Below, piece after piece: positions 12,893 to 26,600 of a stretch of 64,000 nt of DNA. Under the pieces are notes generated by a model that was not told where the DNA came from, made no database searches, and saw only the letters and a program-made list of their open reading frames with translations. The position numbers and the translations under genes are program-made. This DNA is from Ciona savignyi. Lineage: Eukaryota > Chordata > Ascidiacea > Phlebobranchia > Cionidae. The number at the start of each line of letters is the position of its first letter. Positions within the stretch are counted from its first letter, which is position 1. The DNA lies in assembly GCA_000149265.1 (NCBI GenBank), contig CH003106.1:1194865-1258864 (forward strand). Direction: 5' to 3'.

Positions 12893-15800
12893 TCACTGAG
12901 CTTCGAAGCTGGTGCTAGAGATGAGCTGCTGCACTGACGACTTGATCTTCTCCGAGGTATGCTTCTCGGTGGGGTGCCTGGACAGAACCTCGAACACTTG
13001 GTAGGGGAAGTTTTCGAGAAGGGGTGACGGTGTGGTCGGTCGGGCGTGGCGGGAACCCTCTTTCGGATTCGCAACAGCCACCATGATGTCCGAGACGTCA
13101 GTTACAAATTTTTGCCTGAAAATCGGAAGTTTTATTCTGCACTACACTNNNNNNNNNNNNNNNNNNNNNNNNNNNNNNNNNNNNNNNNNNNNNNNNNNNN
13201 NNNNNNNNNNNNNNNNNNNNNNNNNNNNNNNNNNNNNNNNNNNNNNNNNNNNNNNNNNNNNNNNNNNNNNNNNNNNNNNNNNNNNNNNNNNNNNNNNNNN
13301 NNNNNNNNNNNNNNNNNNNNACCCTGTATATCTAACTCTGGTTAAACAAGATATTGCTTATTTTATGACAAATATTTACCAATGTTCTATTCCAACAGCT
13401 TGTCCAGAGTCAAACAAGAGACTGCCCTCGTATAGCAGCTTGCACACGATCGACACACCAACCTGATTGGTAATTTAAAGTTAATCATAACTCGAATAGG
13501 AGAGGATACTCCTGTTTATTACCAGGGATGGTGGCATTATGCCTATTATCTTGAGCTATTGCAGTGTGTTAGATTGCTACAGTGTTTGTTCAAAGTGCTA
13601 ACTACTTGGTTTTGAGATGCAGAGGACACAACCTGCTAGCTAGAGCAGTACTCCGCAACCAGTGTGTCACAGGAAAAAATATTTTTAAGCACCGTTTTGC
13701 CAAATAAAAAGGATTTTAATTTGTGCAAATCCGAATATTACGACTTTAAGAAACTTCACTTATATAATATGAAATGTATATAGTATGTCACTTTTTTAAC
13801 ATTTTTAACTGCAATTTGCCATCCAATTTGATTAGTTTTTATATGTGCCTCTAGCCCTCTACTGAAAAAAGGTTGCGGAGCACTGACCTCGAGGCTAGTT
13901 TAAAACCCAAACCCATTCGATTGTCTGACTAACGTGCTAAAACAAGCCAAAAAACTCGATTCCATCACAATAAATTTAAAGAAACACAACCCGCGTGCAT
14001 AACACCCCACCTGATCCTTCACGGCCGCAGTGATAGCAAATGTTGAGAGAAGGGAAGATAGTTGGAGGAAGGTGGAGCTGTTTAGTGATGTGAGGACATC
14101 GCTGATCGGAGAATACAACTCGTGCAGAACCTATTGTTGCGTGGTTTGTTACATGGTTAATAAGCAGACATTTAAATAAAATAAAGTTCTTCGTTAAAAA
14201 AAACTTGACACTAAAGAAATACAACTTGCATAAACGGCTGCCATCTGGTTATATTCGATGTTATTCATATCATTAGTTTAAAAGGACTGTGATAACGACT
14301 TTATACTAGTTTGGTTCTTATCGTTAAAAATACCTGAAGGTTCAGATTAAATAAGAATAAACCTTTACTATATGCTTAGGCAGTAATTGCATAATGTACT
14401 TTTAAGGTAATGGTTGGCTTTCTTGACATAATAATATTCTTGCACTATTACTACCACATATTACATTTTACTAAACTAAAGGAACGTGTGAATCATATAC
14501 AACACATTGCAATTGCTCCAAAACCCGACCGTGGGCGCGAGGTGATCTGACGATTGCCTGTGTGTTAACCTCCTTGGTTTTCCCAACGTGTGAATCGTAC
14601 ACAACGAACGTGTGAATCATACACAACGTGTGAATCATACACAACACATTGCAATTGCTCCAAAACCCGACCGTGGGCGCGAGGTGATCTGACGATTGCC
14701 TGTGTGTTAACCTCCTTGGTTTTCCCACTCACGGGGATAAACATGAATAACCCTTACTTACCCCATCTTTTGCATCCCTTTTGATAAGAATAGCGAGGTG
14801 GGAGAAGATGGATTGGACCACAGTAATCGCATGCGTCTGGTGGAAATTGAGATTTGTTAATGTCAACAATCTACACAACATTTATCCATTTGGCCAACAA
14901 TCAATTATAATTAAAATGAAACATAAGCGGCAATAATGTTTGTATTTAGTATAATCAAAAATGAACCCCCTTTGTCTTTACCTTCATTTATTCAAAACTC
15001 TTGATAAGCGCAGCTATTATTTTTATATGTAAAATGGCTGTAATGAAAGTTAATCTACAGTTTTAAAAATTTATATGAATCAGTGAAAAACATGATAATG
15101 TTTGTGCATGTAACATAAAAGCTGTAAAAAAGTTTGTGGCAAGCAATCATTTATTACCCCATCCTGCTTTATAACTCTTATTATTTGCATTAAAAATTTC
15201 AAAACACAATTGAATATTTCTTCCACATTAAAATGATGAATAAAAAAAAATAAAATTCCACACATTAATTTTTTTAATGTTCGCCTGAAATAAACGAAGG
15301 GAAATTTCCCTAAAACTGTCTTACCTGGGGTAAGAAATGAAGACATCTGGCGATCAGTTTCTTCCCCTTCCTGATCTTCATCACTTGGAAGATTGGATCA
15401 TCATGAAGATCGAACTGCTTGTCGTCATGCATGTCGAGAACCTCCAGCATCATCCTCGTTTTTGAGTCGAGGTTATTCCCGAAACTTTGTCTGCGAATAT
15501 GTTGTTGGGAGATTAGAATTCACTTGTTTATCCATATGCTGACGTTTATTGGCATAATTCAGCCATTGGTAAAATGTAAAATAAATTTGTTTAAACCTTT
15601 CGAAATGAGATTGTTTAAAGTAACTTGCCCGTTTTGCACAAACTTTAGCAGTTTTAGAATCTTGGATATTTTTCATTTGCTGCCAAAATGACCAAATTTG
15701 GTTATCTCGTTTTAAAGGGTTAATAAGCAGACATAAAAATAACCTTAGTATAAAAAGTAAACATTTAGGAAACTAAATGTTTTGTTTTTTATGATGAAAT

Positions 15801-18800
15801 GATTAAATCACAGATTCCAGTTTGGTTACCTTGCACTCGCATTAGGTGGACACATTTCTATTTGTGTTTGCAGTTCTTCCATCAACACTATGATCTCATA
15901 CGCCTGAGTGAAAACTTGTTTAAACGGTCCTTTATAAAAGTCACTGGCAAAGTGTACAGTCGAAACTAATAACTCACACAGAAAAATGACAATAAATCAT
16001 TGTAAAAAGTTTGGCCGGTTAGTCTGGCGGTTATGTGCGTTGCCTTTCATTCGAAAGGTTTCAGACTCAAAACTGGTCGCTAGCTAGTCGGTTGTGTCCT
16101 TGGGCAAGGCACTTAACGGACATTGCCTTAACCCAGCTGGTTAATGGGTTCTACCAAATTGAAGGAACGTGTCTATCATATACAACACACTGCAATAGCA
16201 CTGGTAACCCGACGGTGGGCGCAAGGTAATCTGATGATTGAAATCGGGATACAAATGTTTCAAAAAAATCGCATGGGGGTTATTACAAGGGAAATTATAA
16301 GACTTTCTCATTCTAAAGGTTCGTATAGCAAAGCTAATAGTTGTTCCTAGTTAGCTATCGATTAATTTACCTTTTCAATAGTTTTATAAACAACAAGGCG
16401 TTTGCTTAAAGCTTGTCTTGTGTCTGGACCTTCACTGGTCTGTAAATAAAAATATTCAGTTTATGGCACTTCAAGTGACTTGTTTAAATTTGGAGCAGCA
16501 CTAAAGGGAGGAAAAGAGGGAAACATCTTACTAAACATAATAATTCGATCCCTCCCATTACCTAACACCATAATTATTCCTAAAAGTACCCCCAACACAC
16601 TGATCTTTATTATATCATGCTATTCTTTGATGCAGATCAATCATCAATTGTGATACAGATACAATGCAGTGAGAAACAACTACTTAAATAGTGGAAATGC
16701 AAATAATGTAAGGTTAATAATGTAAGGACTTTTAAAGTAGAAAGCGCATTTATTTTGAAAATTTATGTTACCTTTTTAAAATGCCAAATTACCCCTTTGT
16801 GGAAAATTACCCACAGATTAAAACCCAGTAGTTAAAACATTAAAGCTAATATGATTAAATAAACATGCATTTTAAATAGGTTCCTTCTGCATGACTGTTG
16901 CCGCTTTCGATAAATTTTTTAAAATTTTTAAACAAAGAAACCAACCGTTTGATCTTCATCCTGATTGGACGATTGAATAATATCAATTATTTGGCGCGGA
17001 TTGTAGACACTCGATGTCGTAAGTTTTCCAAGCGAGTTTGAGAATTGAACTGTGAACATTGTACGATGGTTGGGAAAATTTAATATACATTGGTGTTGGA
17101 TTGATCGAAATGGCACCAGTGATGTAACATACTCGATATACATGGAGTAACATACTGTTGTTAGCTAACAACTAAATAAATCAAAAATCGGTCACCTAAT
17201 TTTTTTTTGTTGCAAACAAAAAAACGATCAGTTACTGTAACAAAAATTAAAAAAGGCATATTAAACCTATTACTGTAAGTCCATTTTTTAATATTTAACA
17301 AATTCCAATAGCCATGACGGTGACTCAAATAAGCGATATGAGGTAATCTGACAATTTCCCATGTGATAATGCACCTACCTAATCAGGGAAAAACAGAATA
17401 TCGGGTCTTATTGATACAGCAAATGAACATACCAGGGACATATTTTCGATTTTCAAGGTTTGGTTTCGTTGGAGTTATCAGGCGTTGCGGTTTGGAGCTG
17501 CCGCTGGCTAATCGACCTTCTCGTAATCTCCGTTCAATGAAATTCTGGGATGATGAGAAGAGGTAACCAAGATGAACTGCTCTTAAACAAATATAATGGA
17601 AAAGAAAAAAGTAACGAAAATAGTATTATTATATCAGCTAAATCACCATTATTTCGATGAAATAGCGTATGAAATTGCAGTGAAAAGAAAAAAAATATTC
17701 ACATTAAATTGAATGAGCCTCAAACCATTGACTGTGTTTAACAGTCACTGATTTCTTACAGCCATGGGAGAAACAGAAACATCTTGTGTTATAAACAAGT
17801 ATTGAAAATATAGAAAAAAATGACAAAACATATATATATATATATTTATAGATATTATAAAAAAAACTCATCCTAGACCAAAGTAAACACAGTCATGATG
17901 ACTTAGAATCACTACATTAAACAGGAAAAGCAAGATAGTGTTAAGGATCTTGGATTCAAAGATAAGATTCTCAATGTTCACTATTATACAAGTCACATGT
18001 CTTTATTTCCTATTGTGTAGGTGCATGTGATTCTAATAAATCAAGTATTTAAGAAGTTCAATTTATTCCATAAGCACAAACATTCACCTGATAGTAGTAG
18101 TCGTCGATTTCTGGTCGATCGCTCTGTAGCGCCATCATCTGGATGCGAATCACCCAATCCTTTTCCTTCTGATTCATGATGTTCGCGTAGGGGTCCCCGG
18201 GTATCCCAATCCTCTCTTCGTGGTACTGGGGTCTGGGTGGGGAGGGGGGTAATTATTATAACGAGGAAAGTAGTAAATCTAACAGCCAGTCTAAATTTAA
18301 TCTTTGTCTAAATTTAAGGCAGCATCAAAAGAACGAAAAGAGGAAAACAGCTTACTAAACATAATAAAATTAAATCTACCCCTGCCCTCACCTAACACCA
18401 TAACTATATTCCTTGTACTAAAATTAACCCAACACACTGATTTATCAAGCTGTTTTCCTCCTTTCCTACAATCTTTTTAGGTGATCCCCCTTATTTGATA
18501 CCTTTTATAATTCCTCGGTCTTCCCATGCTGTCGCGACCGCCGTAGTTCTGCTGCCTCATCCGCACGAACTTGCTGTGCTCCGGGTGAAGATGACCCGGT
18601 CCGAACACCGGGGCAGGAGGCATTAACCTGGGTGCAAAATGAAATTCATATTTGGACCGAAATTTTGAGTGGTATTTCAAGGTTGCCATAGCATTTAATA
18701 GTAGCTGAAATTTATACAAGTTTCATAGCATTAAATAGCAGTGGATGTGCCAAAGTCAAAGTTTTTAACTGCCATAGCATAGAAAAAGATTTAAAATCAT

Positions 18801-21800
18801 AAGTTATAACATATGGGGTTAAATGCAGTAGCCATCTTGATGTTAATACACTGCTTTAAAATTGCTGTATAGACCTATAAATTGGTCCGTAATAAAAACA
18901 CTAGTTTATCACATGGTTTAAAACTTGAGACTTTTTTATATTGAAAGAGTTGGTTAATTGATACACATGTGTGACTTTCAACGAATTATTCACAAAATAA
19001 TGATAAATTTTAAACATTAAAAAATGCTTAATAAGGACAATCTAAATAAAAATAAATAAATAAAAAAAACAAAATAAACATTAAAATTAAAATAAATATA
19101 ACACCTTCCATTTCCAAAAATTGGTATTTGACGCCTGGGTCCTTGTCTTCCACCCCCTTGTGGTAGGGGCATGCGGGGGCGATTAATCAGGTGGGGTGGG
19201 GTTCCCGGGAATGGAATCGGGGAGCCGATGGGGCTTGCTAGGTTGGGCGGCGGAGTTTGACGCATACCAAGCCGATTCATTATATCCTTCGGAAAATAAA
19301 ACAAATGTTTGCAAGTTTTAAACCTACTGAACGAAAAGTGGTTTTATTAATTATTTATCGAGTATTTAATGACGCCTGTACACTGCTGTTCAAACAGCAA
19401 AAAATCCATGTTATGTTAGTATATGCAGAAACCAGTTAAGCATTCTGCATTTTTAACCCATGTTTTGATAGTTTTATATGGTATTACAAGTATTTTTTTT
19501 CAATACAATATGCAATCACTTTTAAATTAAAAATTAAGTATTGGTCGGTTAAAATATGTTAATCAACAGATTTATATTCAGAATCAAGTTAGTGTTGCAA
19601 TCTTCACCCAATTGCCCTCTAATTTGCACCTGGCAACCTTAATGTGAACTAAAAGTATGCTAAACATAACTCAAACATACAGATTTAAATCAAGTATCTA
19701 ATAATATAACCATACCAATGAGTATACCAACCAGATTATTAGAAAAAAGCTGAATGGAAATAGAAATATTTAAACAGGTATTACTGCACTAACCGACCAA
19801 CTTACATGAGCAATCAAAGGGTTCACCGAAGGCTGGCGTGGCCAAATTACGTTTTTTGGTGGTGGTGGGGGCATTCCCATCTGAGCGCCGCCATTGATCA
19901 GAGGGTGAGGGCCGGACATGAACGGCGGGAGTCTTGGAGGGGGGAGTCCGGGTGGAAATTTGAGGGGAGGATGGGGGACTGATCCTGAGGAGCCAGCTGG
20001 TCGGATCAACTTCGGAGGATTTTGAAAAGAGTGTTGCTGGGATTGAATCGATTGTATTTGAGATTTTATTACAGTGATCGAAGCTATTATTGGTTAAAGA
20101 AGCACGACAAATATTATCAATCATTGATTGCGGAATATATTTGGAGTTTCCATCAAAATGATGGCGATTGTTTTTCAGTGATTACTTTGCATTTTAAAAT
20201 TATGATCTACCTGGAAACCTCTAAATATCATAAATTTTTCATGTTTCGTTTAGACAAAAATCGATAAACTGATTCTTATTAGTCTTCAGTATCCAAAAAA
20301 AATTCTTTGACCTTAGAAGAAAAGGTCACTTTGACCTTACTTTTTAGAAGAAATATTACTTTTCTTACAAAAAAAAACCTTAGAAAGTCACCGATTTTTT
20401 GACTTTGGAAGAAAAGGTCAAAAGGTGGCCCACCTGTTCAAGGTGGTGCATCATGTTCATAATGACATGCTTCGGAGGAGTGCCAATCGGCATATTGGAG
20501 GGAGATGGGCTTCCAAACAAGGGTGACACTGATCTTGGAGGCAAGGATCGATCCACAGGATCAATTCCCCCGTTGTGTGGGATGCTGATACCATATGTGG
20601 GTGACGGGCCACTGTGGCAAAAAATTGTTTACATTTTGCTGGGCGGTATTTAATGGACTACTGATTTGCACATTTATATATGAAAATTTTGTGAATATAC
20701 ATAAACCTATATTTATAGGTTTTTATTTGGAAAAATGTTTTTTTTTCCTATTTTCATTTTTACATTTTTTTCATACATTGGGATATATATTACTAGTACT
20801 CCTGCAGAATATTTTATACCGATAAAAAGAGAAATATACCGATAAAAATTGCAACAACAAAGTGAATAACCCGATCATACTGTTTACCGAGGTGACGCTG
20901 AAGACTGCAGTTCCCGTTCAAGGTCCTCAGCTGACACCACCAATGGACTGGACAGCAAATCTGGACGATCAAATTCAGAAGTTTCACGGGTCACTGACAA
21001 TATTGCTTCGTCCTGCGAAAGACAGAATATATTTTTTACAAAATAAAAACAGTTGTTATCAAGCTTACACAACTATCGTAAGATAAGACATAGTTTGGTA
21101 TATTAGCAATACTGTTTAGTTTATTTTTGTTTCCGTGATAAAAATACGAAGCAGGACCTTTGGTAAAATTTTAGGAAACGTGAAAAAAATAAACTTTTTT
21201 TATACCTCGAACTGGAGATTTCCATTTTCATTCGAAGGTTTGTTGTCAACTGGCATCGCAAGGGAGGCGGTTAAAATGCTCTGCCCCAAAGATGATTCAT
21301 TCCAAATATTTTTCTTTATCAGCGATTGTAACATGTAAAATAATTGTACTTTAAATTACTATTTTACTTCAATTGTGGTTAAAACGCCTTTTTGGTTATA
21401 TCAATGGAGTTGTTTATATTTTAGCAATTGTGTTTTGTGATGTGTGTTCTAACAAGTCAAAGTGAAATACAGTCTATGCTTCAGATGATGCCCTTCTGGT
21501 AAAGTTGTGTGTGTTCGTAAAGACATTATTAAGTAATTCCTACAAACTGCTTGTTTTAGTGCGAAAGATTGACACTACAAATGATATGGTTTAAAATATC
21601 CAGGGCTAAATGTCCAAATGAAAGATTTAATCATAAATTTAAAAAAAATACAAAAAAAACTTATTTTTCTGGGCATGGATATCGAGACTGAGATATTACA
21701 GTGAGGTAACTTTGGCAGAGAGCAAACAACAAATAAGCAGACCGGTTATATTTGTTTCTATGTCATAACACTGGCAATTGCAAATAAACAGACTAACCAT

Positions 21801-24800
21801 GTTATCAGAGGTGTAGAGGTTGTCAGGTCGACTGAACAAGGTTGAAATGTTGGGATTGTTAAACTTCATTTGGTTCTCATCACATGAATAAAGTGGAGGC
21901 AATCTGACAACAACAAAGTTAATCTTTGGTTAGGTTACAAGCAATGTAAGTAAACATTGTTAAGATATGTATAGAATTATTGAACTTTATAACATTTTTG
22001 TATATATTACAATGGTATTTTTGTATATTGCAATCTAAAATTCACTTCGACTTTAAAACACTGATTTGAGCAAACTTGTAAGTTTTAAGTAAAATGTTTT
22101 TTTTTTACATGTATCAATAGTCAATACACACTAAATTTCACCTATTTTTTGTCATGAGTTTTTTCGGCACAAACCAGGTGAAATTTAGTGTTTATCGATT
22201 TATCTGTGAATTAAAAAAAAATAGTTTAAAGGGACTTTTTTCAGTTTCATGACAAAAACATCAATTTTCATTTGGTTTCTTGAAGAAAATAACTCACTTT
22301 GGGCTTGCAGCGAGATGGGTGGCCTGGGGCTGGCGTCTTAAACTGACGATGGCGGGATCAATCATGTCCTGGTCTTGATCGCTGTTCAACACAAGCTCCT
22401 CCACAGCTGCTGCTAGCTGCTGATTGGACCGTTCAAGTTCGTCATCGTCCAATTGAGATGGAGAATGAAAAGAATCGAAATTGAACGGCTCGAGGTCATC
22501 AGATAAGTCTCTTTTTAAACCTGGAGAATATAAGTTTATGCAGTTAAAAAATATAGTTTTAAATATCAGTGTGTAAAACAAATTGTGTTGCAGGGTTTAT
22601 GATCGATGTAGACTTGTGTTAATGTATACTATAGACCAGTAGTGGCGCACACTTCTGACCAGTCAAGTGATCGAGCCTCCACTAACATATGGTTTGTCAT
22701 TGTTGATAAAAAAACACTAAAAGAAATACCCTATATTACTGGTTAAAACTAGAAAGCTGTCTTGCATTAAGTGACATACAAATACAGCTGTGACACTGCT
22801 ATTTTGTCTTGCAACGTAACGTTCGGCGGGCCAGAATTAAACAAGCAGCGGGATGGGTATGGTCCGCTGTATGTAGTTTGCTCATGTCTGGTATAGCCAG
22901 TAGGTTTACAAAATATGGAATTTTTAATTCTGAACCACACTAGTAAGGCACAAGTACGGAAATCGTGATTAGTTAATCCTAAATTCGAATATTGCACTAT
23001 TTATGAAACTGGTTCCGAAATTTAATTGTTAAACAAACTTACCAATTTCATTTGCATTTCCCTTCCATGATTTTTGTAACCCAACATGATGAGCATGGTC
23101 AAGTTCCCAATCACCCTCTGTAGAGTTTATGTAAATATTGAAGTAAGAACTATGTAATTCCTGTTAATTACAGCTGGTACCCTACTTACCCTAAAAATAT
23201 GGTATCCTAAAAACTTGGTAGCCTAAAAAAAATGGTACCCTAAAAATTGCTACCCTACAAAAACGGTAATCTAAAAAAATGGTACCCTAAAAATAACGTT
23301 ACCGGTACCCTAAAAACTCGGTACCCTGAAAACACCAACAATAACAAACAAGGTCGGGTTCAAATGATTGAAATTTAAATGCCTAATGCAAACAAATGAC
23401 TGATTTTGTTAAAATCGCATCAATGACATTGTTTAAGTTTGTTGTACCCACAATTCCTAATTCCAATAATATTCGAATGGTCAAATAAATAACAGCCATA
23501 TTTCATTATGTTTAAGTAGGGATGAGTAAATGGAAATTTCAGTTCTGAGAGACCTAATCTGCATAGATTAGAATCTACATAATTGGTCATCCCGTTTAAC
23601 ATATTTCACATTTAAATGAGCCCAATATAGCCCATGTTAATCGAGTAATGATCTGAATTTTTACCTTATTTTGCAGTTTTTTTACTCATTGTTATGGCAT
23701 TTATGTTATAATAAAACCATTTATTCAGCAAATGCACCCCACCCTCCTTATGTTATTAGACACTGTTTTAATCTGTTTTTATATTTATTTAAATCAAACT
23801 ATAAAAAGAAAAAAAGTGTCTGGTTCATGAGACATGGGTCATATTAATCTATATATATTTAAATAGTCTGTTATGTTTCAAGCAACTATATTTGGCTGAC
23901 CGATTATTTATTTTCTTTTTCACCCATTTGCAAAACATAATCCGTATTTGCTGAATGTTGTTTACAAGTGCATTGTTCAACAACAAAACACTGATTTTCG
24001 GATAACCAAACCAAAAAGCAAAACTACTGTAGAACAGTATGAGCAATTGCTATTCTAGAACTGTTCTAGAATAGTAAACCACTTTATTTTGCCTATTACT
24101 TATGAAAAGATTACAGCTGTCACCTATCAAGATTGTATTTATATTATTATACAGCACAATGGACCATCATATTCTATGCCTACTCAGACTCCTATTGTGC
24201 CACATTTGCGTCAAACCGGGAGAAAGAAGATATTCTTTATTAATTGTTATATAATAAAAGTTATTTTTTTTTGTTGGGTACATTTGGTGCTTTTCTTTAA
24301 CTAAACCTGGAACACAATATGTTTAACGGGAATAAAAATTATGAATAGTGTAGGTTTTCGCACCATTTCTATTTGATTGATTATTCTATTATTTGAACCC
24401 AATCTTGATAACAATTTTAAAAATAGAATTTTAAATTTTGTAACAGTACCTTGTATGCTAGTTAAACAATGTTCAGCCTTGCACAACTAGCAAGTGATTT
24501 GCTTTAAACTCACAAATTGACAAACAAACCCAAAATTTTAAGTATTACCAGATAAGTTTTTTCTTACTTGCAGTCTCTTATACCAAGTACAATTTTCAAA
24601 AAGTATCATTTACCTATAGCTCCAGCTCCAAATGTATCCTCATTACATAGATCAATATTGTCGTAATGTTGATTATTCTTATTCTGTACAGAAATATTGG
24701 GATCTAATTAAAAACAGTTAGAAGATATTTAAAAATAGTATTAGTATCTTATTTTTATAACCTATTTTTAATTTTAGAATTGAACATAGGTCTAGGACTA

Positions 24801-25695
24801 TAAATTATAAATGCATTGTTTAACTACTGGTACTAGAACCCAATACTTGCATACAGTGCTAGCAAAAAGCGTCCGGGTAGCAAGGTAGCTAGCTGTCTTT
24901 ATCGTTATAAAAATCTAGTTAAAATGTTTTTTTTCTTAATATAGGTTACGTCTAACCCCTTTTTTAAGCGCTGCATGTATATATAAGGTTATCAGAAGAT
25001 TCAAATTTAGTACATTCCCAAGGGATTTCGCACTGTATAAGCGGCAGTCAACTAGGAACATTGAATTGCGGACACAACCAACGTTACCAATTTATTAGTA
25101 TTTGGTCTGGTTTTTACTACGCCATGGTACACTACTTTTGCAATGCCATCGACTTATATATGCATGCAGTGCTGAAAAAATGTGTTAGACGTAACCAACA
25201 TTAAAAAAAAAAATTAACTGGATTTTTTTGTACACTACTTTTGCACTGCCATCTTTTTGTTACACTACTTTTGCAATGCCATCGGGCTATTGGACAGGTA
25301 TTAAGATGAACAGTTAGTGACTTTATTAATCATTTAAACCGATGAACATTAAATCGCCAATGTTTCAAGCACCTTATGGACTGTCAGGGTTTACTTTTGT
25401 AAAAAAAATCAGTTTTATCAGTACTTTAAGCTTTATTTAATTTTTTTAGAAGGCTGTTTATGTGACCAAGAAAAATATTGAATATATATATTTTTTTAAG
25501 TAAGAATAGCCGATGACAGCAAATTGAACATATAATTTATTCTATTTAATTTGAAAAGGGTCAGGGAGTCGATATGATGAGTAATGCAGCGACACTTGGG
25601 TAGCATTCACTATGTGCACGGTTTTTTAAAAACAGAAGAAGTTAATAATACATACTCACAGAAGAAGAAATAGGTTGCAAGTATACGTCGCTCAT
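12893..25695 (-). CDS. PATL1: PAT1 homolog 1 (mRNA decapping activator, P-body protein), complete, 21 exons
   Basis: Exons in transcript order: 25695-25660, 24683-24614, 23117-23043, 22520-22298, 21903-21798, 21280-21206, 21012-20888, 20611-20434, 20036-19806, 19286-19105, 18627-18502, 18232-18088, 17544-17433, 17049-16946, 16439-16371, 15903-15830, 15490-15325, 14836-14762, 14130-14011, 13462-13380 and 13115-12893. All GT-AG phases close, giving 2598 nt and 865 residues. Landmarks shared with vertebrate PATL1: an acidic N-terminus with 'EDTFGAGAI', a long Pro/Gly-rich middle with 'MPIGTPPK', 'GHLHPEH', then '[15 protein letters not shown]', '[14 protein letters not shown]', '[13 protein letters not shown]' and a helical C-terminal domain. 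Pat1 proteins bridge Lsm1-7, Dcp2 and Ccr4-Not to repress and decap deadenylated mRNA. Human PATL1 is shorter (about 770 residues, from memory). SINEs and MITEs lie in several introns. An assembly gap falls in the last intron. Confidence 0.95.
13149..13320. other. Assembly gap (N run) in the last PATL1 intron
   Basis: 172 unknown bases between exons 13462-13380 and 13115-12893. Phase 2 joins across the gap (TG plus G gives Trp), so no coding exon appears to be lost. Confidence 0.99.
13646..13885. mobile_element. hAT-type MITE, relative of 10770-11057, in a PATL1 intron
   Basis: Left end cagtactccgcaacc and right end ggttgcggagcactg. Flanks agctagag and acctcgag match at 6 of 8. It shares the caaataaaaaggatttt stretch, in inverse orientation, with 10770-11057. 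Confidence 0.75.
14478..14752 (+). repeat. Partially duplicated tRNA-SINE tail abutting a PATL1 splice donor
   Basis: Only the 3' half of the SINE is present, and it appears twice with a 142-bp period (cattgcaattgctcca at 14505 and 14647). A short acgtgtgaatcatacacaa-type repeat, three units, lies between the copies. The element's end (gataaacatgaata) sits about 10 bp inside the intron after PATL1 exon 14836-14762, whose donor is at 14761. Confidence 0.8.
16014..16242 (+). repeat. tRNA-derived SINE, 3' truncated (PATL1 intron)
   Basis: Head ggttagtctggcggttatg, core tccttgggcaaggcactt, then gggttctaccaaattgaagg, gtaacccgacggtgggc and an early end near tctgatgatt. The terminal cattcacggggataaac segment is missing. 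Confidence 0.85.
22129..22190. repeat. Short hairpin in PATL1 intron 4
   Basis: The 15-bp arms cactaaatttcacct and aggtgaaatttagtg are exact inverse copies separated by 32 bp. It lies just downstream of exon 22520-22298 in the transcript direction and may be the remnant of a small foldback element. Confidence 0.6.
23183..23335. repeat. Minisatellite of ggtaccctaaaaa-type units in PATL1 intron 2
   Basis: About ten imperfect 13-17 bp units of (g)gtaccctaaaaa run from 23183 to about 23335. The divergence between units is mostly in the bases after the A run. Confidence 0.8.
25127..25282. repeat. Dispersed short repeat, three copies, in PATL1 intron 1
   Basis: The segment tacactacttttgcaatgcc occurs near 25128, 25231 and 25262 with small changes. 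The last two are about 31 bp apart. No other structure was identified. Confidence 0.55.
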
Positions 25696-26186
25696 TTTTT
25701 AAAAAGTTTCTGTTCCAGAGCATTATCTATTCAAAACATTTGCAGCAGGGCAGAAACGCTTACCGGAACTTAGATTCTATCTAAAAATTGAATGTTTGAT
25801 GTTTCGGAAGTACCTTATGCTACATCAAATTACATTTAATAATTTAAATACAGATTCGGTATTTTAAAAAACAGAACTAATTTGGGAGAGCTGTGACGTC
25901 ATTATCATTAAAAAATGCACTCGTGCAGAACGAAAATATATCGAATAACGATATGGGGGAATTATAGGCACTCTATAGGCCTACATATATAGAGAGTCTA
26001 TGAAAGAATTGAGATTTATTTTTTGATCCTCAGTTACAATAATAAAGATAAGCGTGAATAATCTATAAAACAGCGAGAAAGCGAAACGACAAAACTACAG
26101 TCGTTAAAATAAATCAGTAAATATATACGATTAAGCCATAACACTGTTATTTCATTTTATGATAGGCTATGACATATGATATGATT

Positions 26187-26460
26187 CCATGTTTATCCCG
26201 GTGAATGGTAAAACCAAGCGGGTTGCAAAGGGACAATCGTCAGAATACCTCATGGCCGCCGTCGGGCTACCCGTGCTATTGCAGTTGCAGTGTTGTGTAT
26301 GATTGAGACATTGCATCAATTTAGTAGAACTAACTAATCCGCTGGAGTCAGGCCATTTCCGTTGGTGTCTTGCCCAAAGACACAACCGACTAGCAGTGAC
26401 CAATTTCGAATCTGCAACCCTTGAATAGCAGTGACCAATTTCGAATCTGCAATCATTGAA
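26187..26460 (-). repeat. tRNA-derived SINE (minus) with a 37-bp head duplication
   Basis: tccatgtttatcccggtgaa at one end, then cgtcgggctacccg, ttgcccaaagacacaaccga and the tRNA-like head. The tagcagtgaccaatttcgaa segment is repeated directly at about 26391 and 26428. It lies between the divergent PATL1 and DENND11 genes. Confidence 0.8.
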
Positions 26461-26497
26461 TAGCGTTCTATTAATGAAGGATATGTAGGCTATATTT

Positions 26498-26600
26498 TAG
26501 CCCCAGTGAATGAAATAACAGGCGGGCAATCGTTACCCCATGTCTACCGTTGGGTTACCGAAAGTATTACAGTGTGTTTTACATGATGGAGTAAAGGGGT
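26498..26600 (-). repeat. SINE tail fragment (minus)
   Basis: Contains the SINE tail motifs cagtgaatgaaataaca, gggcaatcgttacc, accgttgggttaccg and cagtgtgttttacatga, and stops before the core. Confidence 0.65.

Noticed and set aside
20297..20425. Repeated gaccttagaagaaaaggtca motifs in a PATL1 intron
   Set aside because: Short and irregular; three similar segments next to an exon but no clear element or function.
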